DNA from: Acidobacteriota bacterium
GTDB lineage: Bacteria; Acidobacteriota; Vicinamibacteria; Vicinamibacterales; UBA2999
Assembly: GCA_030697165.1 (NCBI GenBank)
Contig: JAUYQQ010000018.1
Location: 1 to 40,078 of the forward strand
Direction: 5' to 3'
DNA: 40,078 bases
Shown: in pieces, positions 1-6,234 of the stretch
How the letters are laid out: each line of letters opens with the position of its first letter
Numbering within the stretch: the first letter of the stretch is position 1
Program-made: the position numbers and the translations under genes
The notes under the pieces: generated by a model
Databases searched by the model: none
Told to the model about the DNA's origin: nothing
The model's input: the letters and a program-made list of their open reading frames with translations, nothing else

Positions 1-263
1 TGGCGTCCGGCTTCAGCCGGACCTTCCTCGATGCCATAAATGGCGGCGATGTTGGGGTGATTGAGCGCGGCCAGCACCTCGGCTTCGCGCTGGAACCGTG
101 CCATCCGCTCGCGATCGTTGGCGACGTCGGCGGGCAGGACCTTGAGCGCAACCTCGCGCTTCAGCTTCGAGTCTTTCGCCCGGTACACCTCGCCCATGCC
201 GCCGGCCCCGAGCGAGCTGAGAACTTCGTATGGGCCGACCCGGGTACCGGCCGTGAGGCTCAT
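1..263 (-). CDS. Ser/Thr protein kinase, N-terminal part (cut by window edge)
   Basis: First 87 codons of a Hanks-type kinase running off the left edge. It starts MSLTAGTRVGPYEVL and shows the glycine-rich loop LGAGGMGEVY, then the VALKVL lysine. Its sequence is very close to the full kinase at 1094-3889, so the missing part probably has the same kinase, transmembrane and propeller layout (inference). Just at the edge the coding sequence enters a palindromic repeat read as GPAEAGR, at the same residue position as in the other two kinases. The ATG overlaps the stop of a small upstream frame (ATGA), so translation may be coupled to it. Identity as a kinase is secure; its length and target are unknown. 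Confidence 0.9.
   Translation of the reverse strand, partial: MSLTAGTRVGPYEVLSSLGAGGMGEVYRAKDSKLKREVALKVLPADVANDRERMARFQREAEVLAALNHPNIAAIYGIEEGPAEAGR
5..22. repeat. REP-like 18-bp palindrome inside kinase gene
   Basis: Exact copy of GTCCGGCTTCAGCCGGAC, read in the minus frame as PAEAG within the edge kinase. The flanking bases (tggc before, cttcct after) match the right-hand copy in the kinase at 1094-3889. Confidence 0.85.
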
Positions 264-325
264 GCGAAAGCCTCGCCGCGAGTCGAGGGGTAGGCGCCGA
301 GGCGGGTGCCGGGGGACAGGGACAT
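260..325 (-). CDS. Possible 21-codon leader ORF copying the kinase N-terminus
   Basis: Reads MSLSPGTRLGAY and then diverges to an unrelated tail and a TGA that overlaps the kinase ATG (ATGA). The first 12 residues resemble the true starts of the kinases here (MALPPGTRIGVY, MPLTPGTRVGPY). DNA upstream, including the TATAAT box, aligns with the 5' region of the kinase at 1094-3889. The simplest reading is a partial duplication that left an old kinase start upstream of a new one. Translational coupling is inferred; the frame may be untranslated. Confidence 0.4.
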   Translation of the reverse strand: MSLSPGTRLGAYPSTRGEAFA

Positions 326-338
326 TGGGAAGAGCGCC

Positions 339-354
339 GTGATTATAGTCGGGC
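339..354 (-). promoter_or_regulatory. Promoter block with TATAAT for the edge kinase
   Basis: On the minus strand this 16-mer reads GCCCGACTATAATCAC, with a perfect -10 hexamer at 342-347. The same 16-mer recurs at 3902-3917 and 5027-5042, each upstream of a minus-strand gene. No clear -35 box was seen. Confidence 0.6.
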
Positions 355-438
355 CGGCCCCGGCGGCGTGGGCAGCAACATGCCCGGGTTTGCCGAGGCG
401 TTTGCCTGCCGGGTCTTGGGAAGGCCCACGGGGTGGTT

Positions 439-456
439 GTAATATCAGGGTATTAC
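439..456 (+). promoter_or_regulatory. Operator-like inverted repeat before vapB-1
   Basis: Perfect inverted repeat GTAATA-N6-TATTAC ending one base before the antitoxin ATG. It contains -10-like TAATAT (440-445). Its position and symmetry fit an autoregulatory site for the ribbon-helix-helix antitoxin encoded next. Binding is inferred. Confidence 0.55.
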
Positions 457-457
457 C

Positions 458-658
458 ATGGCGACCATCACTGTCAAGCTGGATAAGAAACGCGCCGCGC
501 GCCTGGCGCGCTGGGCCCGCCTCACCAAGACGTCCAAGTCCGATGTGGTCCGCGCGCTCATCGACCGCGGCGGCCCGATCTCGACCGGTGACGATTTGTT
601 GGAGTGGGTCACCGCCGCCGACGGCAAGGGGCTCGGCCTGGCACAGAAGGCGAAGTGA
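458..658 (+). CDS. Ribbon-helix-helix antitoxin, VapB-like
   Basis: A 66-residue protein starting MATITVKLDKKRAARL, a beta strand followed by basic helices typical of the ribbon-helix-helix DNA-binding fold, with an acidic/hydrophobic C-terminal tail expected to neutralise the toxin. It directly precedes a PIN-domain gene, whose GTG overlaps this stop codon (GTGA), so the two should be translated together. A perfect inverted repeat sits immediately upstream, consistent with autorepression. The assignment rests on size, fold signature and partner; the exact antitoxin subfamily is not certain. Confidence 0.75.
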   Translation: MATITVKLDKKRAARLARWARLTKTSKSDVVRALIDRGGPISTGDDLLEWVTAADGKGLGLAQKAK

Positions 659-1038
659 GCCGTCCGGTCCTGCTCGACTCATCGTTCCTGATCGCCCTCG
701 AACGGGAAACGGCGGTCGGCGTGGCGGGTCCGGCCCGCCGGTTCCTGCCGGCGCTGCGCGGCCGGTCTCTCGTCGTGTCCGTCGTCACCGTGGCCGAACT
801 CCTCGAAGGGGCCGCCGACGAGGCCGCGGCCTGGGCCTCGTTGCAGCGGTTTACCATCCAGGGAGTTCACCTTGCGCAAGCGCGTCGCTGCGCCGTGCTG
901 CAGCGTCGATCGGCGCGGCGAATGGGCGAGAACGACGCGTGGCTGGTGGCGACCGCCGAGTCGCTGGATGCCGACCTGGTGGGTGCCGACGACACGGCGT
1001 TCGAACGGCTGGGTCCGCGCTATCTGCGGTTTCGCTAG
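655..1038 (+). CDS. PIN-domain ribonuclease toxin, VapC-like
   Basis: 127 residues from GTG 655, which overlaps the antitoxin stop; an ATG at 604 would give an implausible arginine-rich N-terminus. The PIN acidic residues are all visible: D8 (VLLDSSFL), E48 (TVAELLE), D94 (GENDAWLVAT) and D112/D113 (GADDTAFERL). PIN toxins cut tRNA or rRNA using metal ions held by these acids. The intact active site and tight coupling to the antitoxin suggest a functional type II toxin-antitoxin module. It lies between two closely related kinase genes and is oriented against both. Confidence 0.88.
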   Translation: MSRPVLLDSSFLIALERETAVGVAGPARRFLPALRGRSLVVSVVTVAELLEGAADEAAAWASLQRFTIQGVHLAQARRCAVLQRRSARRMGENDAWLVATAESLDADLVGADDTAFERLGPRYLRFR

Positions 1039-1093
1039 GTTGTCGGGGGACGGCGGCCCGTGGTAGTTCACCTCGCCCATCCCGAAGGCATGG

Positions 1094-3889
1094 CTACGGC
1101 ACCGGCACGCGCTGTCTCAACTCCTCGAACCAGTTCATGACGACGCGGATTTCCGAGAACGACCGGCGGGGGCTACCGTCCGAGGCCGGCGTGATCCCGA
1201 TTAGGCGGCCGTCGGGGAGCACGTCCCAGGCTCGAACCTGGGGAGACAGACGGTCGCCGGTCACCGCGGCAGGGAATCTGACCGGCTGGCCGAAGGCGAG
1301 GCCGCCGTCTGCCGAGATCTTCGTCGCGGCCATCTGCCCGGCCGTGCCCGATGCCGAGTACACCAGCTCTTTGCCGCCCGCTGCCCAGATCGGATGGAAG
1401 TCGACAAATACTTTGGGCGCCTGGTAGACGGCGCCCGTCGGCGGAAATGGCTGCACGAAGACTCCACGATTTGGATCGCCGACGTTCTCGCCTTTTCCGG
1501 AGGCGTACGCGACCCAACGGCCGTCGGGCGAAAACACCGCGCCGATCTGCTCAACCGAGGTGACCTCCCCGAACGGTGAACTCTTGCCGTCGGCCGACGC
1601 CCGCATCCACAGCGCGTAGGGCAGCGGTCCTGGCGCCCGGGAGCGAACGGAATAGAGCAGTACGCGATCGTCCGGCGACCAGGTTTCGGGGATGTGCTCT
1701 TCGCTCGCCGCCGCCGTCGTCAGGCGCTCGACCGCGCCGCTGCCGTCGGCCTTCTGGCGGAAAATGCCGGCCGAGCCGCTGCGCTCCGACGCGAAGGTCA
1801 GCCACTGGCCGTTGGCGGACCACACCGGGTAGCGGCTCTGGCCCTGCAGCGTGAGACGCTGCGGGGCGCGCGACCCGTCGAGCATGTAGATGAGGAGGGA
1901 GGCGTCGCGGTCTGAGTCGATCGCGATTGCCACGCGCAGCCCGTCCGGAGAAAGGCGCACCTGCGAGTAAGGGCCGGGTGCCAGCGGCACCTTGGTGATC
2001 ACCCCATTGCGATCGGCGATGGCCACTTCGTGGAGACCGCCCGCCCCGCCAGATGGCCCGGACACGTAGGCCACGGTGCCGTTCTGCGCGTAGGTGATCT
2101 GCGCGGCGCCTCCGGTGCTGCGGCGCACGCCATCGATCAAGGGCACCGCGTCGCCGCGCACCTGCGCCGTGGCCGGATCGGCGGGTGCCGCATAGACCAC
2201 GCCGTCTTTCATATACACCAGGTGCCCGGTCGGCAGCAGGCGCGCTTCACGCGCTCCTTCGAGGATGGTCGTCCGCTGCCCGGTGACTAATGACTGCACC
2301 ACGGTCTGCGCGAGGTCCCAGCGCCGGGCGCCGCCGTCGCTTGCTTTCGCCACGGTGAAGAGAATGGTGTTGCCGACGGGCAGGATCTGCGGCCCCAGGA
2401 TCATCTCGTCAGCCGAGGCGGGTTTGACCAGGACCTCGAGCGCACCACCGGCCGGGTTGCACCGCCCGACGCCGCGCTCCCCCAGCCCCAGCAGGATGCC
2501 GGTGCTGTCCCATTCCATCGTCAGGGGTCCCCCGGTCTCACACACCGTGGTGGCGGCTCCGCCGCGCGCGCTTACCCGTTTGACAGCGAATTCGGAGCCC
2601 GAATGAAACGCGATCCACTCACCATCGGGCGAGTACGTCGGGGCAGACATGGCAGTGCCGACATCGGTGGCCGGCACGGGCAGCGCTTCGAACTCAGAGA
2701 ATCGTCGAACGAACAGCTGATTGTTCGCGATGTACACGAATTGCTGCCCGTCGGGTGCCAGCGCAATCATGCGCCGATTGACCGTGAGCGCTTGACCCTC
2801 GGGGAGGGCATATCCGAATCGCATGACCGACGCGGTCGCCGGATCGGTCGTCCATTGGTACAGGGCCGCGACCGACGCCAGCACCGCCACGACCGCCGCT
2901 GCGGCCAACGGCGCGCGCGAAGGAGTGGGCGCGTTGGGGCCGGGGGAGGTTGGCGGTGCGGAACTGACCGCGGGTTCCTCGAGCACGAACCGCACCGTCG
3001 ACATTGCCGACACGCGCCGCCGCGGGTCGCGTTCGAGACACCGCTTGATGAGCGACAGCCATGCGGGCGGGAGCGACGCCGGCAGCAAGGCCCAGTCCGG
3101 ATCGCCACGCAGCACCGCCGCCAGCGTGTCACTGACATCTTCGCCCTGGAACGCGCGCTTACCGGCGAGCATCTCGTAGAGCACGCAGCCGAAGGCCCAG
3201 ATGTCGGCACGCTTGTCGACCACCTTGCCCTTGGCCTGCTCCGGCGCCATGTAGGCGGCCGTGCCGAGTATCATCCCGCGCATGGTCATGGCGGGTGAGG
3301 TGATGGTGGGCGAGTTGGCGAGGGTATTTCCGACTCCCGACTCCCGGTTCCCGACTCCCGGCTCCAGTTCCTTCGCGAGACCAAAGTCGAGCACCTTTAC
3401 GGTGCCATCCGGCCGCACCTTGATGTTCGCAGGCTTCAGATCGCGATGAATGATGCTCTGCTCGTGCGCAGCCTCGAGCGCTTCGGCGATCTGCTTCGCG
3501 ATCGGCAGCGCTTCATCGAGAGGGATGGCGCCGCGCCTCAACCGCTCCGCGAGATCCTCGCCCTCGACCAGCTCCATCACCAGCGCTGTGGTCCGGCTAA
3601 AGCCGGACGCTACATCGGCGCCAATGTGGCGTCCGGCTTCAGCCGGACCTTCCTCAATGCCATAAATCTGCGCGATGTTCGGATGGTTGAGCGAGGCCAG
3701 CACTTCAGCCTCACGCTGAAACCGCGCCATGCGCTCGCGATCGTTGGCGACGTCGGGGGGCAGGACCTTGAGCGCGACTTCGCGCTTCAGCTTCGAATCT
3801 CTCGCCCGGTACACCTCGCCCATACCGCCGGCACCCAGCTGGCTGGTGACCTCATAGACGCCGATGCGGGTGCCGGGGGGCAGGGCCAT
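1094..3889 (-). CDS. Membrane Ser/Thr kinase with TolB-like propeller
   Basis: 931 residues. The kinase domain (about 10-300) has glycine loop LGAGGMGEVY, K41, HRDLKPAN (D150), DFG 168-170 and APE 215-217. A single membrane segment lies near 326-346. The rest is an extracytoplasmic beta-propeller with repeated SPDG/WAY motifs. Such proteins probably sense an external ligand and phosphorylate cytoplasmic targets (family knowledge; ligand unknown). Two foreign-looking stretches are in frame: residues 81-99 are encoded by paired REP palindromes in the beta4-beta5 loop, and about 175-187 by a heptanucleotide array in the activation segment. A TATAAT box lies 15 nt upstream and there is no Shine-Dalgarno sequence. 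It is convergent with the VapC gene. Confidence 0.93.
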   Translation of the reverse strand: MALPPGTRIGVYEVTSQLGAGGMGEVYRARDSKLKREVALKVLPPDVANDRERMARFQREAEVLASLNHPNIAQIYGIEEGPAEAGRHIGADVASGFSRTTALVMELVEGEDLAERLRRGAIPLDEALPIAKQIAEALEAAHEQSIIHRDLKPANIKVRPDGTVKVLDFGLAKELEPGVGNRESGVGNTLANSPTITSPAMTMRGMILGTAAYMAPEQAKGKVVDKRADIWAFGCVLYEMLAGKRAFQGEDVSDTLAAVLRGDPDWALLPASLPPAWLSLIKRCLERDPRRRVSAMSTVRFVLEEPAVSSAPPTSPGPNAPTPSRAPLAAAAVVAVLASVAALYQWTTDPATASVMRFGYALPEGQALTVNRRMIALAPDGQQFVYIANNQLFVRRFSEFEALPVPATDVGTAMSAPTYSPDGEWIAFHSGSEFAVKRVSARGGAATTVCETGGPLTMEWDSTGILLGLGERGVGRCNPAGGALEVLVKPASADEMILGPQILPVGNTILFTVAKASDGGARRWDLAQTVVQSLVTGQRTTILEGAREARLLPTGHLVYMKDGVVYAAPADPATAQVRGDAVPLIDGVRRSTGGAAQITYAQNGTVAYVSGPSGGAGGLHEVAIADRNGVITKVPLAPGPYSQVRLSPDGLRVAIAIDSDRDASLLIYMLDGSRAPQRLTLQGQSRYPVWSANGQWLTFASERSGSAGIFRQKADGSGAVERLTTAAASEEHIPETWSPDDRVLLYSVRSRAPGPLPYALWMRASADGKSSPFGEVTSVEQIGAVFSPDGRWVAYASGKGENVGDPNRGVFVQPFPPTGAVYQAPKVFVDFHPIWAAGGKELVYSASGTAGQMAATKISADGGLAFGQPVRFPAAVTGDRLSPQVRAWDVLPDGRLIGITPASDGSPRRSFSEIRVVMNWFEELRQRVPVP
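3331..3365. repeat. Heptanucleotide array (CGACTCC-type, 5 units) in kinase gene
   Basis: Five consecutive 7-bp units: CGACTCC, CGACTCC, CGGTTCC, CGACTCC, CGGCTCC. Read on the minus strand it gives PGVGNRESGVGN, placed between DFG and APE, in the kinase activation segment. Confidence 0.85.
3591..3648. repeat. Head-to-head REP pair inside kinase gene
   Basis: GTCCGGCTAAAGCCGGAC (3591-3608) and GTCCGGCTTCAGCCGGAC (3631-3648) face each other. Together with their flanks they form a larger inverted repeat with arms of about 25 bp and an 8-nt loop. The block is translated in frame in the minus-strand kinase, as PAEAG and SGFSR. Confidence 0.9.
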
Positions 3890-3901
3890 TGGGGGAGCGC
3901 G

Positions 3902-3917
3902 GTGATTATAGTCGGGC
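3902..3917 (-). promoter_or_regulatory. Promoter block with TATAAT for the second kinase
   Basis: Same 16-mer as at 339-354. TATAAT occupies 3905-3910, 15 nt before the kinase ATG, which implies a very short untranslated leader with no ribosome binding site. Confidence 0.6.
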
Positions 3918-3944
3918 TGCCCCCCGGTGCCCGGAACTGGCGGT

Positions 3945-4460
3945 TCAGTGAGCCGAGCGCCAGAGCACCGCGGCCGATGCCGGCAGCGCCGGCAAGTCTT
4001 CTTCCACCTCGGCGCTCAGGGCCGCGCCGGTTGGTAGCGCCAGCAATTGGCGGATGTCCCACAGGTCCTGCGTGCCCCCGGCGTACAACTTGAGCAGCAC
4101 GAGGTCTCGCGCCTGCACGACCCGCTGCCCACTGGGTAGCATTCGGGCGCGGGTCACCGCGCGCTCTTGCCAGGCGTAGCGGCCGACAATCAAATCCACC
4201 GGCCGTTCGCCGCCGGCCGTCACTCTCACCACCCCGGCGAGTGGATCCTCCATGTCGCCCCGGCGCACGTCAATCGCGATGCCCGCCGCCGACAGTTCGG
4301 ACCAGAATCCGGCGCCGAGCACACGATGGTCCAGCGTGAGCAGATCGAGATCAAGGCTGGAACGGACCACGCCGGCTGCGGCCAGAGCGGCCGCCCCGAT
4401 CACCGCGTGGGCCACCTGCGCCGCATCGAGGAGCGCCGTCACGCGGGCGGCCAGGGTCAT
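3945..4460 (-). CDS. Nucleotidyltransferase-fold protein (AbiEii/MNT-like)
   Basis: 171 residues. The segment VIGAAALAAAGVVRSS followed by DLDLL fits the G-[GS]-x-A...DxD signature of minimal nucleotidyltransferases, with a further acidic strand at VDLIVG. The C-terminal half has RDLVLLKLYAG, where such proteins often carry a conserved lysine. Its ATG overlaps the stop of the 70-residue gene before it (ATGA), so the two form a pair. Related folds act as toxins or antitoxins by nucleotidylating tRNA or partner proteins; for this protein the role is inferred only. An ordinary nucleotide-transfer enzyme is the alternative. Confidence 0.65.
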   Translation of the reverse strand: MTLAARVTALLDAAQVAHAVIGAAALAAAGVVRSSLDLDLLTLDHRVLGAGFWSELSAAGIAIDVRRGDMEDPLAGVVRVTAGGERPVDLIVGRYAWQERAVTRARMLPSGQRVVQARDLVLLKLYAGGTQDLWDIRQLLALPTGAALSAEVEEDLPALPASAAVLWRSAH

Positions 4461-4669
4461 CGCTCGGCCGACGCGCTGGGACGCCGCCCCGACTGTCGCT
4501 GCCGCATCACGCGCTTGCGGCCTTCATCGAGGTCGATTCCGGCGGCCTCGCAGTAGAGCGCCAGGTCGTCGTCTCCCAGGCGCAGGGCCAGGTCAAGTCG
4601 AGCCGCGGGCTCCATTTGCCGGACGTCGTCCGCCGTCCGCTCGCGAAGGTAGTTGGCCAGGACGCTCAC
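4457..4669 (-). CDS. Small conserved partner of the nucleotidyltransferase
   Basis: 70 residues from GTG, beginning MSVLANYLRERTADDV, with a central LALRLGDDDLALY segment and an arginine-rich tail. It looks helical and soluble. It immediately precedes and overlaps the nucleotidyltransferase gene. The layout suggests a toxin-antitoxin-like or regulatory partner, but no named domain is recognised. A TATACT hexamer at 4676-4681 ends 6 nt before the start codon, so the transcript may be leaderless. Confidence 0.55.
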   Translation of the reverse strand: MSVLANYLRERTADDVRQMEPAARLDLALRLGDDDLALYCEAAGIDLDEGRKRVMRQRQSGRRPSASAER

Positions 4670-4675
4670 GGGCCC

Positions 4676-4681
4676 AGTATA
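4676..4681 (-). promoter_or_regulatory. -10-like TATACT, 6 nt before the start codon
   Basis: On the minus strand TATACT is separated from the GTG of the small gene at 4669 by 6 nt, the spacing expected if transcription begins at the start codon. Confidence 0.45.
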
Positions 4682-4707
4682 CGACCCCGCCGTCGTCTAA
4701 GGCCGGG

Positions 4708-5004
4708 TCAGCGCGTCACGTACTCGGCGAAGGCGATCCACGCCGGCGTAGCCGACAAGGCGAGGCGCCCGGGGATCGAGAAATACAGGATCGCGATGCC
4801 CCACCAGTAGATCGGTGACACACGCTGTCGCGACCAATAGTCGTAAGCGGCGCCGGCAATCGCGGGCATGAACGCCAGGACGAACAGCCCGATCGGGCCG
4901 AGCGGCAGCACGCCGGGCAGCCGCCCGACGGCGGCGAGAATGATCGACACGTAGGCGAGCAGCATCAGCCGCTTGTGCGCTTCCTTCTCACGGCGCTGAA
5001 CCAC
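4708..5004 (-). CDS. Small membrane protein, probably a truncated C-terminal fragment
   Basis: 98 residues from GTG with about three hydrophobic segments (LAYVSIILAAV, GPIGLFVLAFM, YWWGIAILYF). The opening RREKEAHKRLMLLAYVS resembles the loop before the last helices of larger acidobacterial membrane proteins. The frame stays open upstream as GFVTAAVVQRR before meeting the same promoter block found before the kinases, so the 5' part of an older gene seems to be missing. Whether the remainder is translated is uncertain and no function is assigned. Confidence 0.5.
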   Translation of the reverse strand: MVQRREKEAHKRLMLLAYVSIILAAVGRLPGVLPLGPIGLFVLAFMPAIAGAAYDYWSRQRVSPIYWWGIAILYFSIPGRLALSATPAWIAFAEYVTR

Positions 5005-5026
5005 CGCCGCGGTGACGAAACCCGCG

Positions 5027-5042
5027 GTGATTATAGTCGGGC
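5027..5042 (-). promoter_or_regulatory. Third copy of the TATAAT promoter block
   Basis: Identical to the 16-mers at 339-354 and 3902-3917, with TATAAT at 5030-5035. Here it stands directly before a truncated membrane-protein frame. Confidence 0.5.
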
Positions 5043-5114
5043 TGGCCAGCGCCGGTTGTGTCGCGCGCCGCGGAAGTGTGGAATCATCGCAGGGCGAATT
5101 CGTTGGGAGACGAC

Positions 5115-5513
5115 ATGACCAGTGACAACACCATACGGGGCAGAAGCATCATGCCCAGCCTGACCGTTAACGACCTGAAGGCCAGCGAAGCCTTCTTCAC
5201 CGGCCTCGGCTTCGAGATCGAAGATCGCTGGGAGCGGGACGGCAAGCTCCTGGGTCTGATGATCAAGGCCGGCGAGGCCCGCCTCGGCCTGAGCCAGGAC
5301 GATGGCAAGAAGGGCGTGGATCGGGTGAAGGGCGTCGGCGTGCGCCTCTACATCGAGGCCCATGGCGACATCGACGCGGCGGCCGCGCGGGCCAAGGCGG
5401 CCGGCGTCACGCTCAGCCGCGAGCCGCACGACACCGAGTGGGGCACGCGCGCCTTCGAAGCGGTCGAGCCGAGCGGCTTTCTGCTGACCATTGCCTCGCC
5501 GGCGAAGTCGTAG
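5115..5513 (+). CDS. VOC-superfamily (glyoxalase/bleomycin-resistance-like) protein
   Basis: 132 residues from ATG 5115, chosen because GGGAGA lies at ribosome-binding distance; a start at 5058 would add an unlikely tail. The fold signature is clear: SLTVNDLKASEAFFTGLGFEIEDRW, a central MIKAGEARLGLSQDD, and the closing AFEAVEPSGFLLTIA, as in betaalphabetabetabeta modules of the vicinal oxygen chelate family. Members include glyoxalases, dioxygenases and antibiotic-binding proteins. Metal ligands cannot be settled from the sequence alone, so the substrate is unknown. It begins a run of nine plus-strand genes. Confidence 0.8.
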   Translation: MTSDNTIRGRSIMPSLTVNDLKASEAFFTGLGFEIEDRWERDGKLLGLMIKAGEARLGLSQDDGKKGVDRVKGVGVRLYIEAHGDIDAAAARAKAAGVTLSREPHDTEWGTRAFEAVEPSGFLLTIASPAKS

Positions 5514-5542
5514 TTCCAGTTTCCATTTCAAGGAGAGTTTCC

Positions 5543-6193
5543 ATGCGTTTCGTTCTTTCAGTCGCGGTGTTGTGTGGCGCCATGGGCGCCGCGGTGTTGG
5601 CCCAGGCCGTTCCGGAAGTGAAGTTGGTGGCGTCGCCGCCTGGCCAGGCGGCGATCGAGGTGGCCGGCCAATGGGAGAAAACGGAGCAAGGTGGACAGGC
5701 CTATCGCAACGGCAAGTGGATTGTCGTGGACTACAGCCGTCCGCTGCTGCGCGGCCGCGCCGACATTTTCGGCGCCGGCGCCGACTACGGCAAGTTCGTC
5801 AATGCCGGCGCTCCGGTGTGGCGAGCGGGCGCCAATAACACCACGCGGCTGACGACGCAGGTGCCGTTGCAGATTGGCGACAAGACCCTGGCTCCCGGCG
5901 TCTACAACGTGTTCGTTGACCTGAAGCCGGGCAACTGGACGCTGGTGATGAGCAACCAGCCGGTGCAGGAGAAGTTCGATCCGAACGACAAGGTCCGCCT
6001 GTCGGGCGCCAGCAACTACGATCCGAAGTTCGACCTGTTGCGCGTGCCCATGACTGTGCGCACGGGCGATGCCTCGGTCGAGCAGTTCACCATCAACTTC
6101 ACCAACGTCACTGCCACCGGCGCGACCATGACCATGGCGTGGGACAAGACCGTGGCGGCCATCGACCTCAAGGTGGCGGCAGGAACTAAATAG
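5543..6193 (+). CDS. Exported DUF2911 protein
   Basis: 216 residues from ATG 5543, with a strong AAGGAG ribosome binding site. A signal peptide (MRFVLSVAVLCGAMGAAVLAQA) is followed by the DUF2911 pattern: VVDYSRPLLRGR, a WRAGANNTTRLTTQ segment, LAPGVYNVFVDL, and a late beta-rich domain with FTINFTNV. These proteins are secreted or periplasmic in Bacteroidetes and Acidobacteria and have no established biochemical role. It follows the VOC gene by 29 nt and may be co-transcribed with it. Confidence 0.85.
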   Translation: MRFVLSVAVLCGAMGAAVLAQAVPEVKLVASPPGQAAIEVAGQWEKTEQGGQAYRNGKWIVVDYSRPLLRGRADIFGAGADYGKFVNAGAPVWRAGANNTTRLTTQVPLQIGDKTLAPGVYNVFVDLKPGNWTLVMSNQPVQEKFDPNDKVRLSGASNYDPKFDLLRVPMTVRTGDASVEQFTINFTNVTATGATMTMAWDKTVAAIDLKVAAGTK

Positions 6194-6234
6194 CAGAACC
6201 GGGTCGGCGCGCTTATAGTTGCCCCGGAGGCCCT

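Noticed and set aside
1039-1093. CACCTCGCCCAT stretch resembling the kinase glycine-loop DNA
   Set aside because: Only about 15 bp match and there is no further similarity, so a kinase remnant cannot be claimed.
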